Shown here piece by piece: positions 17,319 through 25,713 of a stretch of 32,044 bases of DNA. The translations under genes and the position numbers were made by a program. Position 1 is the first letter of the stretch; every line of letters starts with the position of its first letter. Source of the DNA: Oscillospiraceae bacterium (GTDB taxonomy: Bacteria; Bacillota; Clostridia; Oscillospirales; Oscillospiraceae); the NCBI GenBank assembly GCA_017397835.1, contig JAFQHV010000023.1, positions 1 to 32,044 of the forward strand. The letters run 5' to 3'. A model generated the notes under the pieces. The model saw nothing but the letters and a program-made list of their open reading frames with translations, did not search any database and was not told the origin of the DNA.

Positions 17319-17347
17319 GGCGCACCCGCAGGTGCGCCCTGATTTTT
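17310..17347 (-). terminator. Terminator of the sulfatase gene
   Basis: 17-nt arms (17310-17326 and 17331-17347) pair with one mismatch around a 4-nt loop and end in a T run on the minus strand. The 5' arm overlaps the sulfatase stop codon; the 3' arm contains the -35 box of the next gene. Confidence 0.85.
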
Positions 17348-18917
17348 ACTTCTGCTCAAAATACACGCCGTAGTGGGCCATGATGGGTCGGGTCTTGCAG
17401 AACTCGTTAAAGTCCCATTCCAGTCCCGCCTGCTTCAGCCGCTCGATCTGCGCCATGGAGCCGATGGGATAGGCGATATCGAAGTTGTCCAGGAAGTTCG
17501 GGTCTTTTTTGACAATGCCCGCCTGAATGTCGTTGGTCAGGTCGTGGGCCTCGATGCGTATGCCCTTGGCCAGCACCATGAAGTCCACCACGTCCATCAG
17601 GAACTTGCGCTCCACCGCAGCGTATTCCGGCTTGCCGCCCAGGTCGTTCATCATCAGAGGGTCGGCGATGCGGTCATAGAGGCAGCACTTACCGGTGAAG
17701 GGGTAGTAAGTAAAGGTGTACTGCTTATCCACCAGAGTCTTGCAGCTGTCGCAGAACTCACTCATGTTCACCTCGCGCTCCGGGACAGACCCCTCAGCCA
17801 GACCGATGAGGGAGCGGGACACACCGAAGCGGCGGTCATCCCCCGCCGCATCCAGCACGGTTGCACCGATGTCCAGATTGCCGCACAGGGCATCACAGTG
17901 GGTGCCGGCAGGCAGCCGAGGGTGGTTGGCCACAATCAGGGGGACAAACAGCTGGCTGGTGTAGGGCCAGGGGCCCTTGGTGGCCAGATTGTAGTCGTTG
18001 TCGCAGCTGCCGTGGTCGGAGGTAAAGATGATAGTGGTGTTCTCGTACACGCCGTTGCGCTTCAGGGCGTCCACCAATCGGCCCACCAGACGGTCCACCT
18101 CTACAATGACCTCGGCGTAGGCCTGCCGCTCCCGCATACGCTCAGCATCCAGGCAGTCCAGATTCTTCAGCACCTCCGGGGGATTGAGGAAGGCGCAGCG
18201 CACCGCCTCCACAGAGGGGGTGTTCTCGCTCAGGGGCTTGTGGATGATGGGGGGAATCTTGTCCGGGTCTACGGTGCCGGACACCTCCTTGGGAGGCAGA
18301 TGGGGGGAGTGGGGGGACCAGAAGCCACAGTACAGGAAGAAGGGCGCACCCTCCTTGTCCGGGGCAGCACCATTGGGCGCCTTGCCGGTGGCGACGTAGC
18401 TGTCCAAAAACTCCTCGGCCCGGTCGGTGGTCCAACGGTCAAAATACTCCTCCTCGGTGTACTTGAACTGCTTTCCGTCACGGCACCAGCCCCAGCCGTT
18501 GGTCACTTCCGGGTGCTTTTCCCGCATCCACAGGATGTACTCGTTGTCCTTTTCCTCGCTGAACCGGCGGACATACTTCATGTGCATGTCGTTGTCGGGG
18601 TAAAGCTCGATGCTGCCCATGCCGGCGGTCATATAGCCCTGCTCGTGGAGCCGGTCGGTAAACAGAGGCAGGTCCTTGCCCTCCACCTCGTTGGTCCAGT
18701 AGCCGTGGCCGGACACAAACTCGCCTGTGGCGATGGCGGCTCGGGCAGGGGCACACACGGTGGAGGCGGTGATGGCGTTATCAAAGACAACACCGTGTTC
18801 CGCCAAAGCGTCAATGTTGGGGGTGGGGACAAAGTCGGCGCCGTAGGCGCCAAGGAAATCGGGGCGCAGCTCGTCACACAGGATCATCAGCACGTTGCGC
18901 TGGTTTTGGTTGCTCAT
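17346..18917 (-). CDS. Cytoplasmic type I sulfatase-family protein, with own maturase
   Basis: A 523-aa alkaline-phosphatase-superfamily enzyme with the sulfatase signature CAPAR (Cys55, Pro57, Arg59); the Cys is converted to formylglycine to become the nucleophile. Metal-site residues seen include Asp15 in LCDELRPD and Asp301-His302 in TSDHG, and SPHSPH (201-206) fits the PHxP-type motif. The usual GKWHLG motif is not recognisable: the equivalent place reads AGMGSIELYP (98-107), so key Lys/His contacts may be lost or moved. There is no signal peptide, so it acts in the cytoplasm. It overlaps the upstream maturase gene by 4 nt (ATGA), meaning coupled translation. Substrate is unknown; a sulfate ester or a phosphonate/phosphate ester are possible. 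Confidence 0.88.
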   Translation of the reverse strand: MSNQNQRNVLMILCDELRPDFLGAYGADFVPTPNIDALAEHGVVFDNAITASTVCAPARAAIATGEFVSGHGYWTNEVEGKDLPLFTDRLHEQGYMTAGMGSIELYPDNDMHMKYVRRFSEEKDNEYILWMREKHPEVTNGWGWCRDGKQFKYTEEEYFDRWTTDRAEEFLDSYVATGKAPNGAAPDKEGAPFFLYCGFWSPHSPHLPPKEVSGTVDPDKIPPIIHKPLSENTPSVEAVRCAFLNPPEVLKNLDCLDAERMRERQAYAEVIVEVDRLVGRLVDALKRNGVYENTTIIFTSDHGSCDNDYNLATKGPWPYTSQLFVPLIVANHPRLPAGTHCDALCGNLDIGATVLDAAGDDRRFGVSRSLIGLAEGSVPEREVNMSEFCDSCKTLVDKQYTFTYYPFTGKCCLYDRIADPLMMNDLGGKPEYAAVERKFLMDVVDFMVLAKGIRIEAHDLTNDIQAGIVKKDPNFLDNFDIAYPIGSMAQIERLKQAGLEWDFNEFCKTRPIMAHYGVYFEQK

Positions 18918-20059
18918 TTCTTGGTTCCTCCTTCGGTTTGCGCGGCCCCTTTCAGCCGCTGGCTGTATTTACGGGCCAGCTCGGCTAACCCTTCGCCGCA
19001 CCGGTCCAGAAAATCACGATACCCGCAGTACACGCTGTTGTCTGCCGCGTAGCAGATCTCCCGCCGCATCCGGGGGCAGTTGCCGGCACAGAACGTATCG
19101 TAAGGGCACGCCTCGCAGAAGGCGGAGCGGTCCTGGGGCCGGTCAATAAACTCCTGCACGCCGGGCGCGGACAGCACTTCAGAAACCGTCTCCTCGGTCA
19201 GATTGCCCAATCGGTATTGGTCGGTGCAGTAGAAATCGCAGGGGTAGGCGCTGCCGTCCGCCTCCACCACCAGCTGGGGGCGGCACACGCCGTCCATGCC
19301 GCAGCCGGTAGGTCGGCCCAGCACCAGAAGATTGACCACGTCGTCAAAGAACTTCACGCTGCGCCACTTGCCCCGGCTCATCTCCTCCCGCCACAGATCA
19401 AACAGGGTGGTATAGAAATCCGCAAACCGCTTGGGGGTCAGCGCAAAGGGGCTTGTCTCCCCCTCCATCTCACCCAGACAGGGGGTGAACTGCACAAAGC
19501 GCACATCCAGCTTCTGCAGCTGCTGCCAAACCTGCCGGGGATGGCGAGCCACTGCATTGGTCAGGGTACACAGCACGTTGTACTCCACAGCGTGCTTATC
19601 CAGCAGCTCGATCGCGCGGGTCACCTGCTTCCACGTTCCGCGGCCCTGCCGGTCCTGCCGCACGTCGTCGTGGCAGTCCCGCAGCAGGTCAAGGGACACA
19701 CCCACAAGGAAGTTGTGTTCCTTCAGGAATTTGCACCAATCCTCGTCCAGCAGCGTTCCGTTGGTCTGCAGGGCGTAAGTCACCTGCACATCCTGCCACC
19801 CGTCGGCGATGGACACAAAGGTGCGGTAGAAATCCAGTCCCGCCAGCGTGGGTTCCCCGCCCTGAAAGACGAAGTGGACCTTGTCCCCCGGCTGCAGCTC
19901 CGCTGCTGCGTTGGCAAGGATCGCTCCCATGGTCTCCGGCTTCATCATGCCGAAGCACGGTGTGGCACGGTTTTGCGCCACGTCGGTATAAAAACAGTAT
20001 TTACAGCGCAGATTGCACAGAGAAGATGCCGGTTTCAGCATGATACTGACCTGTTTCAT
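18914..20059 (-). CDS. Anaerobic sulfatase-maturating radical SAM enzyme
   Basis: It oxidises the sulfatase active-site cysteine (or serine) to formylglycine without oxygen. The 381-aa protein has the radical SAM cluster CNLRCKYC (Cys15, Cys19, Cys22), the FQGGEPTLAGLDFY segment of the SAM site, and a C-terminal SPASM domain with many cysteines (GCGMDGVCRPQ, CDFYC, CEACPYDTFCAGNCP) for two further iron-sulfur clusters. Its substrate is clearly the sulfatase encoded just downstream with a 4-nt overlap. One oddity is that the segment usually read as SLDGP then HD is SLDLLRDCHDDVR here. AAGGGGGG precedes the ATG. It also fits the anaerobic life style of the host. Confidence 0.92.
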   Translation of the reverse strand: MKQVSIMLKPASSLCNLRCKYCFYTDVAQNRATPCFGMMKPETMGAILANAAAELQPGDKVHFVFQGGEPTLAGLDFYRTFVSIADGWQDVQVTYALQTNGTLLDEDWCKFLKEHNFLVGVSLDLLRDCHDDVRQDRQGRGTWKQVTRAIELLDKHAVEYNVLCTLTNAVARHPRQVWQQLQKLDVRFVQFTPCLGEMEGETSPFALTPKRFADFYTTLFDLWREEMSRGKWRSVKFFDDVVNLLVLGRPTGCGMDGVCRPQLVVEADGSAYPCDFYCTDQYRLGNLTEETVSEVLSAPGVQEFIDRPQDRSAFCEACPYDTFCAGNCPRMRREICYAADNSVYCGYRDFLDRCGEGLAELARKYSQRLKGAAQTEGGTKK

Positions 20060-20091
20060 CCCACTGCCCCCCTTCTTCCGGTCTTTTTCTC

Positions 20092-20120
20092 ATTGTAGTC
20101 TTGGCCCTGAGGGAAGTCAA
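20092..20120 (-). promoter_or_regulatory. Promoter of the maturase-sulfatase operon
   Basis: On the minus strand, -35 TTGACT (20115-20120), a 17-bp spacer and -10 TACAAT (20092-20097), 32 nt before the maturase start codon. Confidence 0.85.
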
Positions 20121-20165
20121 TGTACTTTCGCCCCCACTTTATGGACTTTTCAGCCCTTTTCCCGA

Positions 20166-20194
20166 TTAAACCGCGCCGCAGACGGTTATAGTAT
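20166..20194 (+). promoter_or_regulatory. Probable promoter of the rubrerythrin gene
   Basis: -35 TTAAAC (20166-20171), a 17-bp spacer and -10 TAGTAT (20189-20194). An overlapping TATAGT at 20187-20192 would give a 15-bp spacer. Both are weaker than the other promoters in the window. Confidence 0.5.
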
Positions 20195-20222
20195 AGCTAC
20201 CAAACTTACAAGGAGGGCGCTT

Positions 20223-20813
20223 ATGTCCACAGATCTTGCCAGAAGCCAAACCTGCCTGAACCTGATGCGTGCCTTTGCCGGAGAGAGTCAGGCCCGTAAC
20301 CGCTACACCATGGCCGCCTCCGCCGCGAAGAGCCAGGGTTTTCACGTGCTGGAGCGGCTGTTCCTCTTCACCGCCGAACAGGAGCTGGCCCACGCCAAGC
20401 TCTTTTACCGTCACCTGACCGAGCTTTCCGGCCGCGCCCTGACGGTGGACGGCACGTACCCGGTCGACCTGCCCAACGACAGTCTGTCCCTGCTGCGGGC
20501 CGCCCAGCACAACGAACTGCAGGAGTGGGAACACGACTATCCCGCCTTCGCCCGGGTAGCCCGGCAGGAGGGTTTTGACCTCATCGGCAAGCACTTTGAG
20601 ACCATCGCCGACATTGAGCACACCCACGCCCAACGCTTCGGCCGCTTTGCCGACCTGCTGGAAAACGGGGAGTTGTTCTTTTCTCCGGACAAAACTCGCT
20701 GGGTGTGCCTGAAGTGCGGCCACGTCGTCGAGGCCACCCTCGCCCCGGCCCACTGCGACGTATGCCACCACGTGCAGGGATACTTTCTGCGGGAAGATAT
20801 CCGGCTGCTGTAA
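20223..20813 (+). CDS. Rubrerythrin
   Basis: A 196-aa non-haem iron protein that reduces hydrogen peroxide in anaerobes, protecting the cytoplasm during oxygen exposure. A ferritin-like four-helix domain (about 1-145) carries the di-iron glutamates in AGESQARNRY, EQELAHAKLF, EWEHDYPAFARVA and ETIADIEHTHAQRF. The C-terminal rubredoxin-like domain has paired cysteines CLKC and CDVC for the one-iron site that feeds electrons in. This is the standard domain order. AAGGAGG precedes the ATG. It is a single-gene unit, divergent from the maturase-sulfatase operon, with its own terminator. Confidence 0.96.
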   Translation: MSTDLARSQTCLNLMRAFAGESQARNRYTMAASAAKSQGFHVLERLFLFTAEQELAHAKLFYRHLTELSGRALTVDGTYPVDLPNDSLSLLRAAQHNELQEWEHDYPAFARVARQEGFDLIGKHFETIADIEHTHAQRFGRFADLLENGELFFSPDKTRWVCLKCGHVVEATLAPAHCDVCHHVQGYFLREDIRLL

Positions 20814-20814
20814 C

Positions 20815-20857
20815 AAAAGGAACCGCGCCCTGCCGTTTGCAGGGCGCGGTTCCTTTT
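20815..20857. terminator. Bidirectional terminator
   Basis: A perfect 19-bp stem (20815-20833 with 20839-20857) and a CGTTT loop with A-rich and T-rich ends. It separates rubrerythrin from the convergent signal peptidase gene and serves both. Confidence 0.94.
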
Positions 20858-20861
20858 TCAC

Positions 20862-21425
20862 TTATAAAAGTCCCATGTCGGAAAAGGGGAACAAAATACA
20901 TACCGCTTTGCCCATGACGTACCCTTCGTCAACCGTGCCGATGGCACGCCCGTCCGTAGAGGCGTTGCGGTTGTCGCCCATGACGAATACGTGGCCTTCC
21001 GGCACTTCGTAGGTCCGGATGCCGGAGCCATTCATGTTCCGCTCCCGAATATAGGGTTCTTCCAACCGCTCTCCGTCTACATAGACCTCGTCGGTGGCGT
21101 AGTTGATCTCAACCGTCTGCCCCCCGGTAGCAATGACCCGCTTGACGATCGCCTCACCGCCCAGCAGGGCCGTCGTCGCGTCATCGGTCTTGTTCAGCAC
21201 CACCACGTCCCCCGCCTTGGGTGTGTAGCCCAGGGACCACAGCAGCAACAGGTCGCCGTCGTGGAGGGTATCCAGCATGGAGCCGCCCTCCACCCGGGTG
21301 ATGCGGCAGACAAAGCCAAACAGCAGCACGATGGTCACCACCGCCACCACGAGGGTCTGCAGCCAGTAATATATGTTGTGAGCCGTGGTTTCGCCGGGCT
21401 GAACGGCCTGCTGATTTTCTTCCAT
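20862..21425 (-). CDS. lepB: Signal peptidase I
   Basis: Membrane-bound serine protease that removes signal peptides from exported proteins. The 187-aa protein has a short cytoplasmic N-terminus, one membrane helix (about 19-40) and an outer catalytic domain with the Ser/Lys dyad: Ser49 in EGGSML and Lys95 in IVKRVIA. The late conserved box FVMGDNRNASTDGR is intact. The proline that usually follows the SM motif is Asp52. GGAGGGAG precedes the ATG. A promoter of its own lies at the end of the upstream ATPase gene, though read-through from that operon is possible since no terminator intervenes. Confidence 0.95.
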   Translation of the reverse strand: MEENQQAVQPGETTAHNIYYWLQTLVVAVVTIVLLFGFVCRITRVEGGSMLDTLHDGDLLLLWSLGYTPKAGDVVVLNKTDDATTALLGGEAIVKRVIATGGQTVEINYATDEVYVDGERLEEPYIRERNMNGSGIRTYEVPEGHVFVMGDNRNASTDGRAIGTVDEGYVMGKAVCILFPFSDMGLL

Positions 21426-21459
21426 AGGATCTCCCTCCGCAAACAGGATAGCCGTAAGT

Positions 21460-21488
21460 ATTATATGCGTTTTCTGTCAGGATTGCAA
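21460..21488 (-). promoter_or_regulatory. Promoter of the signal peptidase gene
   Basis: On the minus strand, -35 TTGCAA (21483-21488), a 17-bp spacer and a perfect -10 TATAAT (21460-21465). The -35 box lies within the last codons of the upstream ATPase gene. Confidence 0.8.
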
Positions 21489-23696
21489 GCTGAGAACACT
21501 TCCAATTCCCGTCTGCGCCTCCCGCCGCTGGCAGGAGAACAGCAGCACTTGCCGGTCCAAGCGGGCCAGCACCTCCAGCGCCGCAGTCATGCGCGCATCG
21601 TCAAAGGTCAGCAGGGCATCGTCCAGCACCACCGGCCCCGCATCCTCGTTCGGCAGGCACAGCCTGCACACCGCAAGGCGCACCGCCAGATAGATCTGGT
21701 CCGCCGTGCCCCGGGACAGGGCCAGCGTGGACCGGGGCAACAGGCCGTCGGCGCTGCGGGCGGCGGCCTCAAATTCCCGATTCAGCGCCACACCTTCGTA
21801 CCGTCCGCCGGTCAACTGACCAAGGATCTCGCCCGCCAGCTGATTGAGCTGCGGCGCAAAGCGCTGCTGCAGGGCATTGTTGGCCTCATCCAGTGCGGCG
21901 ATGGCTCCCTCGATGGCGGCGTATTCCGTGCGGCGGCGGTCCAATCGGATGCACAACGCCTCGCGCCGGGCCTCCAGTTCCGCCCGGTCGCCCACCGAAA
22001 GCATCTCTCCCTGCGCCAGTGCCAAAGCAGAGCGGGCCGCAGTCAGATTCCCTTCCACCCGGGCCAATTCATGCTGTGTCTGTTCCAGGGTGTTGACCGG
22101 TTCATAGAGCTGTTCAAGGGTGTCGATCTCCTGTGCGCCCTGAGCCTTCAGGTCGTCGCAGCGGCGCTGCGCCTGCTCCAGCTCGCCCTTCAGCCTTTGG
22201 GCCGCACTGCGCAGGGCAAGGCCTCGGTCGATAGCGCGCTCACACCCCTCCCGCCCGGCGGTCTCCGGGGCAAAGGCACGGACGAAGTTATTGAGCGTTT
22301 CTTCCTCCGCACTTAACCGCTGCCGGGCCTGTTCGTACTCCTGCCCGTTCTGCCGCAGGCGGTTCTCCGCCTGTTCCAAACGGCTGCGCATTCCCTGCCG
22401 CTCCTGCCACAGGGCGGCCAGGGCAGCGGCGGAAGAGGCTTCGTATTGCGCCAAAACCTCCTGCGCCCGACGGCGGTAACCTCCGGCAGCCACACTCATG
22501 GGGATAAACGCTCCCACCGCGGTCAGCACCGCCACGCCTGCCCCTATGGCAGGCCCAACGGCACCGTGCAGCACGGGCAGGGGCAGCATACTCACCCCAA
22601 CGCCCAAACATAGGGCCACGGCGAGGCACACAAAGCGCAAGCGGGAAAGCGTGCGGCTCTTGCTCTGCATCTGCTGCACCAGCTGGCACAAATCGTCCAT
22701 TTGGCCACGGGTCAGTTGGAGCAGCGGGTGATCGGGACAATCCCGGGCCGCCTGCTCGCACTCAGTGGCGGCGGCGGAATGCAGCGCACGCTGACGCAGT
22801 TCCTCTTCCCGCAGGGCATCCAACCGGCCAAGGCCCTGACGGGCATCCAGCAGTTCCCGTTCCGTCGGAACGGCGGCCAACTCTCGCTCCGCCCGGGCCA
22901 GTTCATCCGCCAGATTTTGCCGTTGCCGCTCCGCCTCGGCGTAGCGGGCGTTCAGCTTGCGGACGGCAAGGCGCTTATGGACGTGCAGTTCCCCCTCCAG
23001 CCGGCGCTGCTCCCCTTCCAGACGCGAAATGTCCAGTTGAGCCCGGGCAAAGCGGTCGTGCGTATCCTCCAGTTTGGTCAAAGCGGCATCCAGTCCGGCC
23101 AATTCTTCCTCCATTTGAGGAATCAAGCCGCTTTTGTTGTGCCTGCGGCGGCGCAGCCACTTGCCCAAGGTTTCCCTCGTGTCACTGTAGGAAACGTCCT
23201 CCTGCCCGGAGGAGAACAGGGCGGCGATGCGCCGTTCCAGTTCCGGTGTGCCGTCAATGGCCAGGGTGGGAGCCTGTCCCACGAAAGCAGAACGTTCCCA
23301 AACACCCCGACCCACACCCAGCAGAGTCTGCCCGCAGGTTTCTCCGGTCAATCCGGGGACAGGCTGCTGCGTGTCGGAGTAAACGGCGGAAAAACCGCCG
23401 AACGGGGTATTGCCCTTGGCAAAGCGGCGCAGGGTGACGTCCCGGCCCTGCCATTCCAGCTCCACCTCACCCTCCATAGGCGCACCGGACCACGGGGCAT
23501 AGCGGTTTTTCTCCGCCAAAAAGCCTTTTTTGTCCCGCTGACTGGTCTCCACACCGTAGAACATGGCCCGCAGGAAGCCGCACCAAGTGGATTTGCCCGC
23601 CTCGTTGGGCGCGTATATGACGTTCAATCCGTCTGTCAGGGTCAGCTCCGCCCGCTCCAGTTTGCCGAAGGTGGCGGTCATTCGTTTGATCCTCAT
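21477..23696 (-). CDS. SbcC/YhaN-like ATPase with membrane segments in the coiled coil
   Basis: A 739-aa ABC-type ATPase of the SMC/Rad50/SbcC kind that would work with the nuclease encoded just upstream. It has Walker A (APNEAGKST, 29-37), long coiled coils on both sides of the centre (rich in Arg, Glu, Gln), the signature LSRGTADQIYLAVRLA, and a C-terminal Walker B region with LDDALLTFDD. Two hydrophobic segments (about 349-397) sit in the middle where SbcC has its zinc hook, as in Bacillus YhaN; no hook cysteines are present. It is shorter than I expect for YhaN. The ATG at 23696 overlaps the nuclease stop codon (ATGA), which excludes the longer frame from 23843. Confidence 0.88.
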   Translation of the reverse strand: MRIKRMTATFGKLERAELTLTDGLNVIYAPNEAGKSTWCGFLRAMFYGVETSQRDKKGFLAEKNRYAPWSGAPMEGEVELEWQGRDVTLRRFAKGNTPFGGFSAVYSDTQQPVPGLTGETCGQTLLGVGRGVWERSAFVGQAPTLAIDGTPELERRIAALFSSGQEDVSYSDTRETLGKWLRRRRHNKSGLIPQMEEELAGLDAALTKLEDTHDRFARAQLDISRLEGEQRRLEGELHVHKRLAVRKLNARYAEAERQRQNLADELARAERELAAVPTERELLDARQGLGRLDALREEELRQRALHSAAATECEQAARDCPDHPLLQLTRGQMDDLCQLVQQMQSKSRTLSRLRFVCLAVALCLGVGVSMLPLPVLHGAVGPAIGAGVAVLTAVGAFIPMSVAAGGYRRRAQEVLAQYEASSAAALAALWQERQGMRSRLEQAENRLRQNGQEYEQARQRLSAEEETLNNFVRAFAPETAGREGCERAIDRGLALRSAAQRLKGELEQAQRRCDDLKAQGAQEIDTLEQLYEPVNTLEQTQHELARVEGNLTAARSALALAQGEMLSVGDRAELEARREALCIRLDRRRTEYAAIEGAIAALDEANNALQQRFAPQLNQLAGEILGQLTGGRYEGVALNREFEAAARSADGLLPRSTLALSRGTADQIYLAVRLAVCRLCLPNEDAGPVVLDDALLTFDDARMTAALEVLARLDRQVLLFSCQRREAQTGIGSVLSLQS

Positions 23697-24781
23697 GGCG
23701 CCACATCCTCTCCGTGCTCCAGGGCGGCAAGGCCGAAGCGTACCGCCAGCAGCAGCTGTTCGTTCTCCGGCTCCCGCTCGCACAGGGGGGCCATAGCCTG
23801 CAGAAACAGACCGGTCAGATTGTCCTCTCCCGCCCGGGACCACAGGTCCTGCGGCGGTCGGGTGCGATCCTGCACCTGCGCCGCCCAGGCCCGTTCGCTC
23901 ACCGCCTGCTCCAGCATGGACAGGGTTGCGGCATCCATGGCGTACCGCCCGGTCAGCCGAACCCGGCAGACATGGCGGTGGGCATCGGCCGGCAGTGCCG
24001 CCAGCACAGCAGACACGGGATCCTGCACATCGGTCAGGTCCACGTCGATGATCTCATAGCGGCGCTGACACAGGGATACAAAATCCGCCTGTACGGCGCC
24101 CCGATCCACCCGGACCATCAGCACGCCCTTGTCCCCCAACTCATCAAAGCCGCGCCCCTCCGGGCAGCCGGGGTAGGCCCAGCAGGTGTCCCCGCTGCGC
24201 TGCAGGCCGCCGGTACGGTGGATATGCCCCAAAGCCAAATAATCCAGTCCGCTGTCTGCGATCTGAGCCGGGGTGATGGGGGCATACCCCACTCCCTCGG
24301 TATTGGCATGCAGGGTCATCAGGTGGATGCGTCCATCCTCCGGAGCGTGAAATCCGGTCAGCGGCGATTCCTCCTGCCGCTCGGACAAAAAGGCCGCGCC
24401 GTAAACCACGCAGTTCAGCTCCGGCAGTTCCACCGCCTGCACGACTTCAGAGGAAAAAATATGCACGTTGTCCGGCCAAATGGGCAGGGCGTAGGGCGAT
24501 GCCCCGTCAAAGGGATCGTGGTTGCCCGGGGCGATGAACACCCGTGCCCTGATCCGTCCCAGCTCCTCTGCCAGCTCCCGGGCGGTGTCCCGGTAGATCC
24601 GTCCGCTGTCAAACAGGTCACCTGCCAGCAGCACCAGATCAACCTTTTCCTGCACCGCCAGATCCGCCATGGCCTGCACCAGCCGGCGCTGTTCGACCCG
24701 GCGCTGTGCCGCCTGCTCCGGGGACAGACCGGCAAAGGGGCTGTCCAAATGCAGGTCGGCAACATGTAAAATCTTCAGCAC
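23693..24781 (-). CDS. SbcD/YhaO-like metallophosphoesterase (DNA repair nuclease)
   Basis: A 362-aa calcineurin-like phosphoesterase resembling Mre11/SbcD and Bacillus YhaO. The metal-binding motifs are complete and in order: DLHLD (Asp9, His11), GDLFD (Asp55), GNHD (Asn87, His88), a His in TLHAN and GHIH (about 185-188). A C-terminal region (about 260-362) would contact the partner ATPase. The start is GTG, with a G-rich ribosome site 9 nt upstream. It lies 18 nt after ymdB and overlaps the ATPase gene by 4 nt, so the three form one unit. Known relatives process DNA ends; a role for this membrane-linked version is less clear. Confidence 0.9.
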   Translation of the reverse strand: MLKILHVADLHLDSPFAGLSPEQAAQRRVEQRRLVQAMADLAVQEKVDLVLLAGDLFDSGRIYRDTARELAEELGRIRARVFIAPGNHDPFDGASPYALPIWPDNVHIFSSEVVQAVELPELNCVVYGAAFLSERQEESPLTGFHAPEDGRIHLMTLHANTEGVGYAPITPAQIADSGLDYLALGHIHRTGGLQRSGDTCWAYPGCPEGRGFDELGDKGVLMVRVDRGAVQADFVSLCQRRYEIIDVDLTDVQDPVSAVLAALPADAHRHVCRVRLTGRYAMDAATLSMLEQAVSERAWAAQVQDRTRPPQDLWSRAGEDNLTGLFLQAMAPLCEREPENEQLLLAVRFGLAALEHGEDVAP

Positions 24782-24799
24782 GGGGACACGCCCCCTTTC

Positions 24800-25582
24800 T
24801 TAATTCTCCTGCACATCGACCCGGCGCACCGCCACACACTGCTTGGCAGCGGTGTCGATGGCAAACAGGCACGCATCCAATCGGCAGGGGCCTGCGGCCT
24901 GCTCAAACCGACGGGGGATGCCGCCCAAAAACAGATTGATGGAGTCCTCCGGCCGCACACCCAGCACGGACCGGGCCGGGCCGGTCATGCCCAGGTCAGT
25001 AACGAAGCCCAAACCCTTGGGCAAAATCTGCGTGTCGGCGGTGGGCACGTGAGTATGCGTGCCCCACAGGGCCTGTACCCGCCCGTCCAGATACCACGCC
25101 ATGGCGCCCTTTTCGCTGGTGATCTCCCCGTGGAAGTCGCACACAACGATGTCGGCGTCGCAGCTGCCCAACAGGCGGTCCGCCTCGGCAAAGGGACTGT
25201 CCAAATTGCTGTTCAGATGCAGGCGTCCCATCAGGTTCATAACGGCGATCCGCAGGCCGTGCGGGCCATCGTAGACACCAAGGCCCCGTCCCGGCAGCTT
25301 GCCGGGGAAATTGGCAGGCCGCAACAGGTATGGGTCAGAGTCCAGCCGGTCGGCGATCTGCATTTTATTCCACGTATGGTTGCCAAGGGTGACCACGTCT
25401 GCCCCGGCGGAATACATATCCTCCACCTGACGGGGCAGCACCCCCACTCCGGCGGCGTTTTCGCCGTTGACCACCGCAAAATGCACGTCGTATTCCTTTT
25501 TCAGACCGCGCAGACGGCGGCACAAAAAGTCCAAGCCGGACTCACCCACCACGTCCCCCACAGCCAGCAGATTCAGCAGCAT
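24800..25582 (-). CDS. ymdB: YmdB-family metallophosphoesterase
   Basis: A 260-aa enzyme of the family of Bacillus subtilis YmdB, a 2',3'-cyclic-nucleotide phosphodiesterase that affects biofilm and motility gene expression. The metal-site motifs are intact: GD (Asp10), NGEN (Asn39, Glu41, Asn42), GNHTWN (Asn68, His69), a His in VCDFHGE, and GTHTHVPTAD. The length is typical. GGGAGGC precedes the ATG. It lies downstream of the RNase Y gene on the same strand, the same pairing as in Bacillus, but here a terminator and a new promoter separate them, and ymdB leads into the YhaO/YhaN-like genes. Confidence 0.93.
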   Translation of the reverse strand: MLLNLLAVGDVVGESGLDFLCRRLRGLKKEYDVHFAVVNGENAAGVGVLPRQVEDMYSAGADVVTLGNHTWNKMQIADRLDSDPYLLRPANFPGKLPGRGLGVYDGPHGLRIAVMNLMGRLHLNSNLDSPFAEADRLLGSCDADIVVCDFHGEITSEKGAMAWYLDGRVQALWGTHTHVPTADTQILPKGLGFVTDLGMTGPARSVLGVRPEDSINLFLGGIPRRFEQAAGPCRLDACLFAIDTAAKQCVAVRRVDVQEN

Positions 25583-25600
25583 TTCACAGCCTCCCTTTCG

Positions 25601-25641
25601 TTTGTCACATACTATAAATCATTATATTGTATTGTGACAAA
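25601..25641 (-). promoter_or_regulatory. Promoter and operator-like inverted repeat of the ymdB unit
   Basis: On the minus strand, -35 TTGTCA (25635-25640), an 18-bp spacer and -10 TATAGT (25611-25616). An inverted repeat with arms 25601-25612 and 25629-25641 (12 paired bases, one extra base) overlaps the -35 box on one side and the end of the -10 box on the other. It is well placed for a repressor; no regulator is recognised. Confidence 0.65.
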
Positions 25642-25713
25642 AAAGACAACGGAAACTTCGTTTTGCCATATCAGTTTACTTTGCGGACTGTCCCAAAAAG
25701 CGGACAAAGAAAC

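Noticed and set aside
25601-25641. Reading the ymdB inverted repeat as a CRP or Rex site
   Set aside because: The TTTGTCACA...TGTGACAAA arms have the CRP-like half-sites in the wrong orientation and spacing, and lack the Rex TTAA core.
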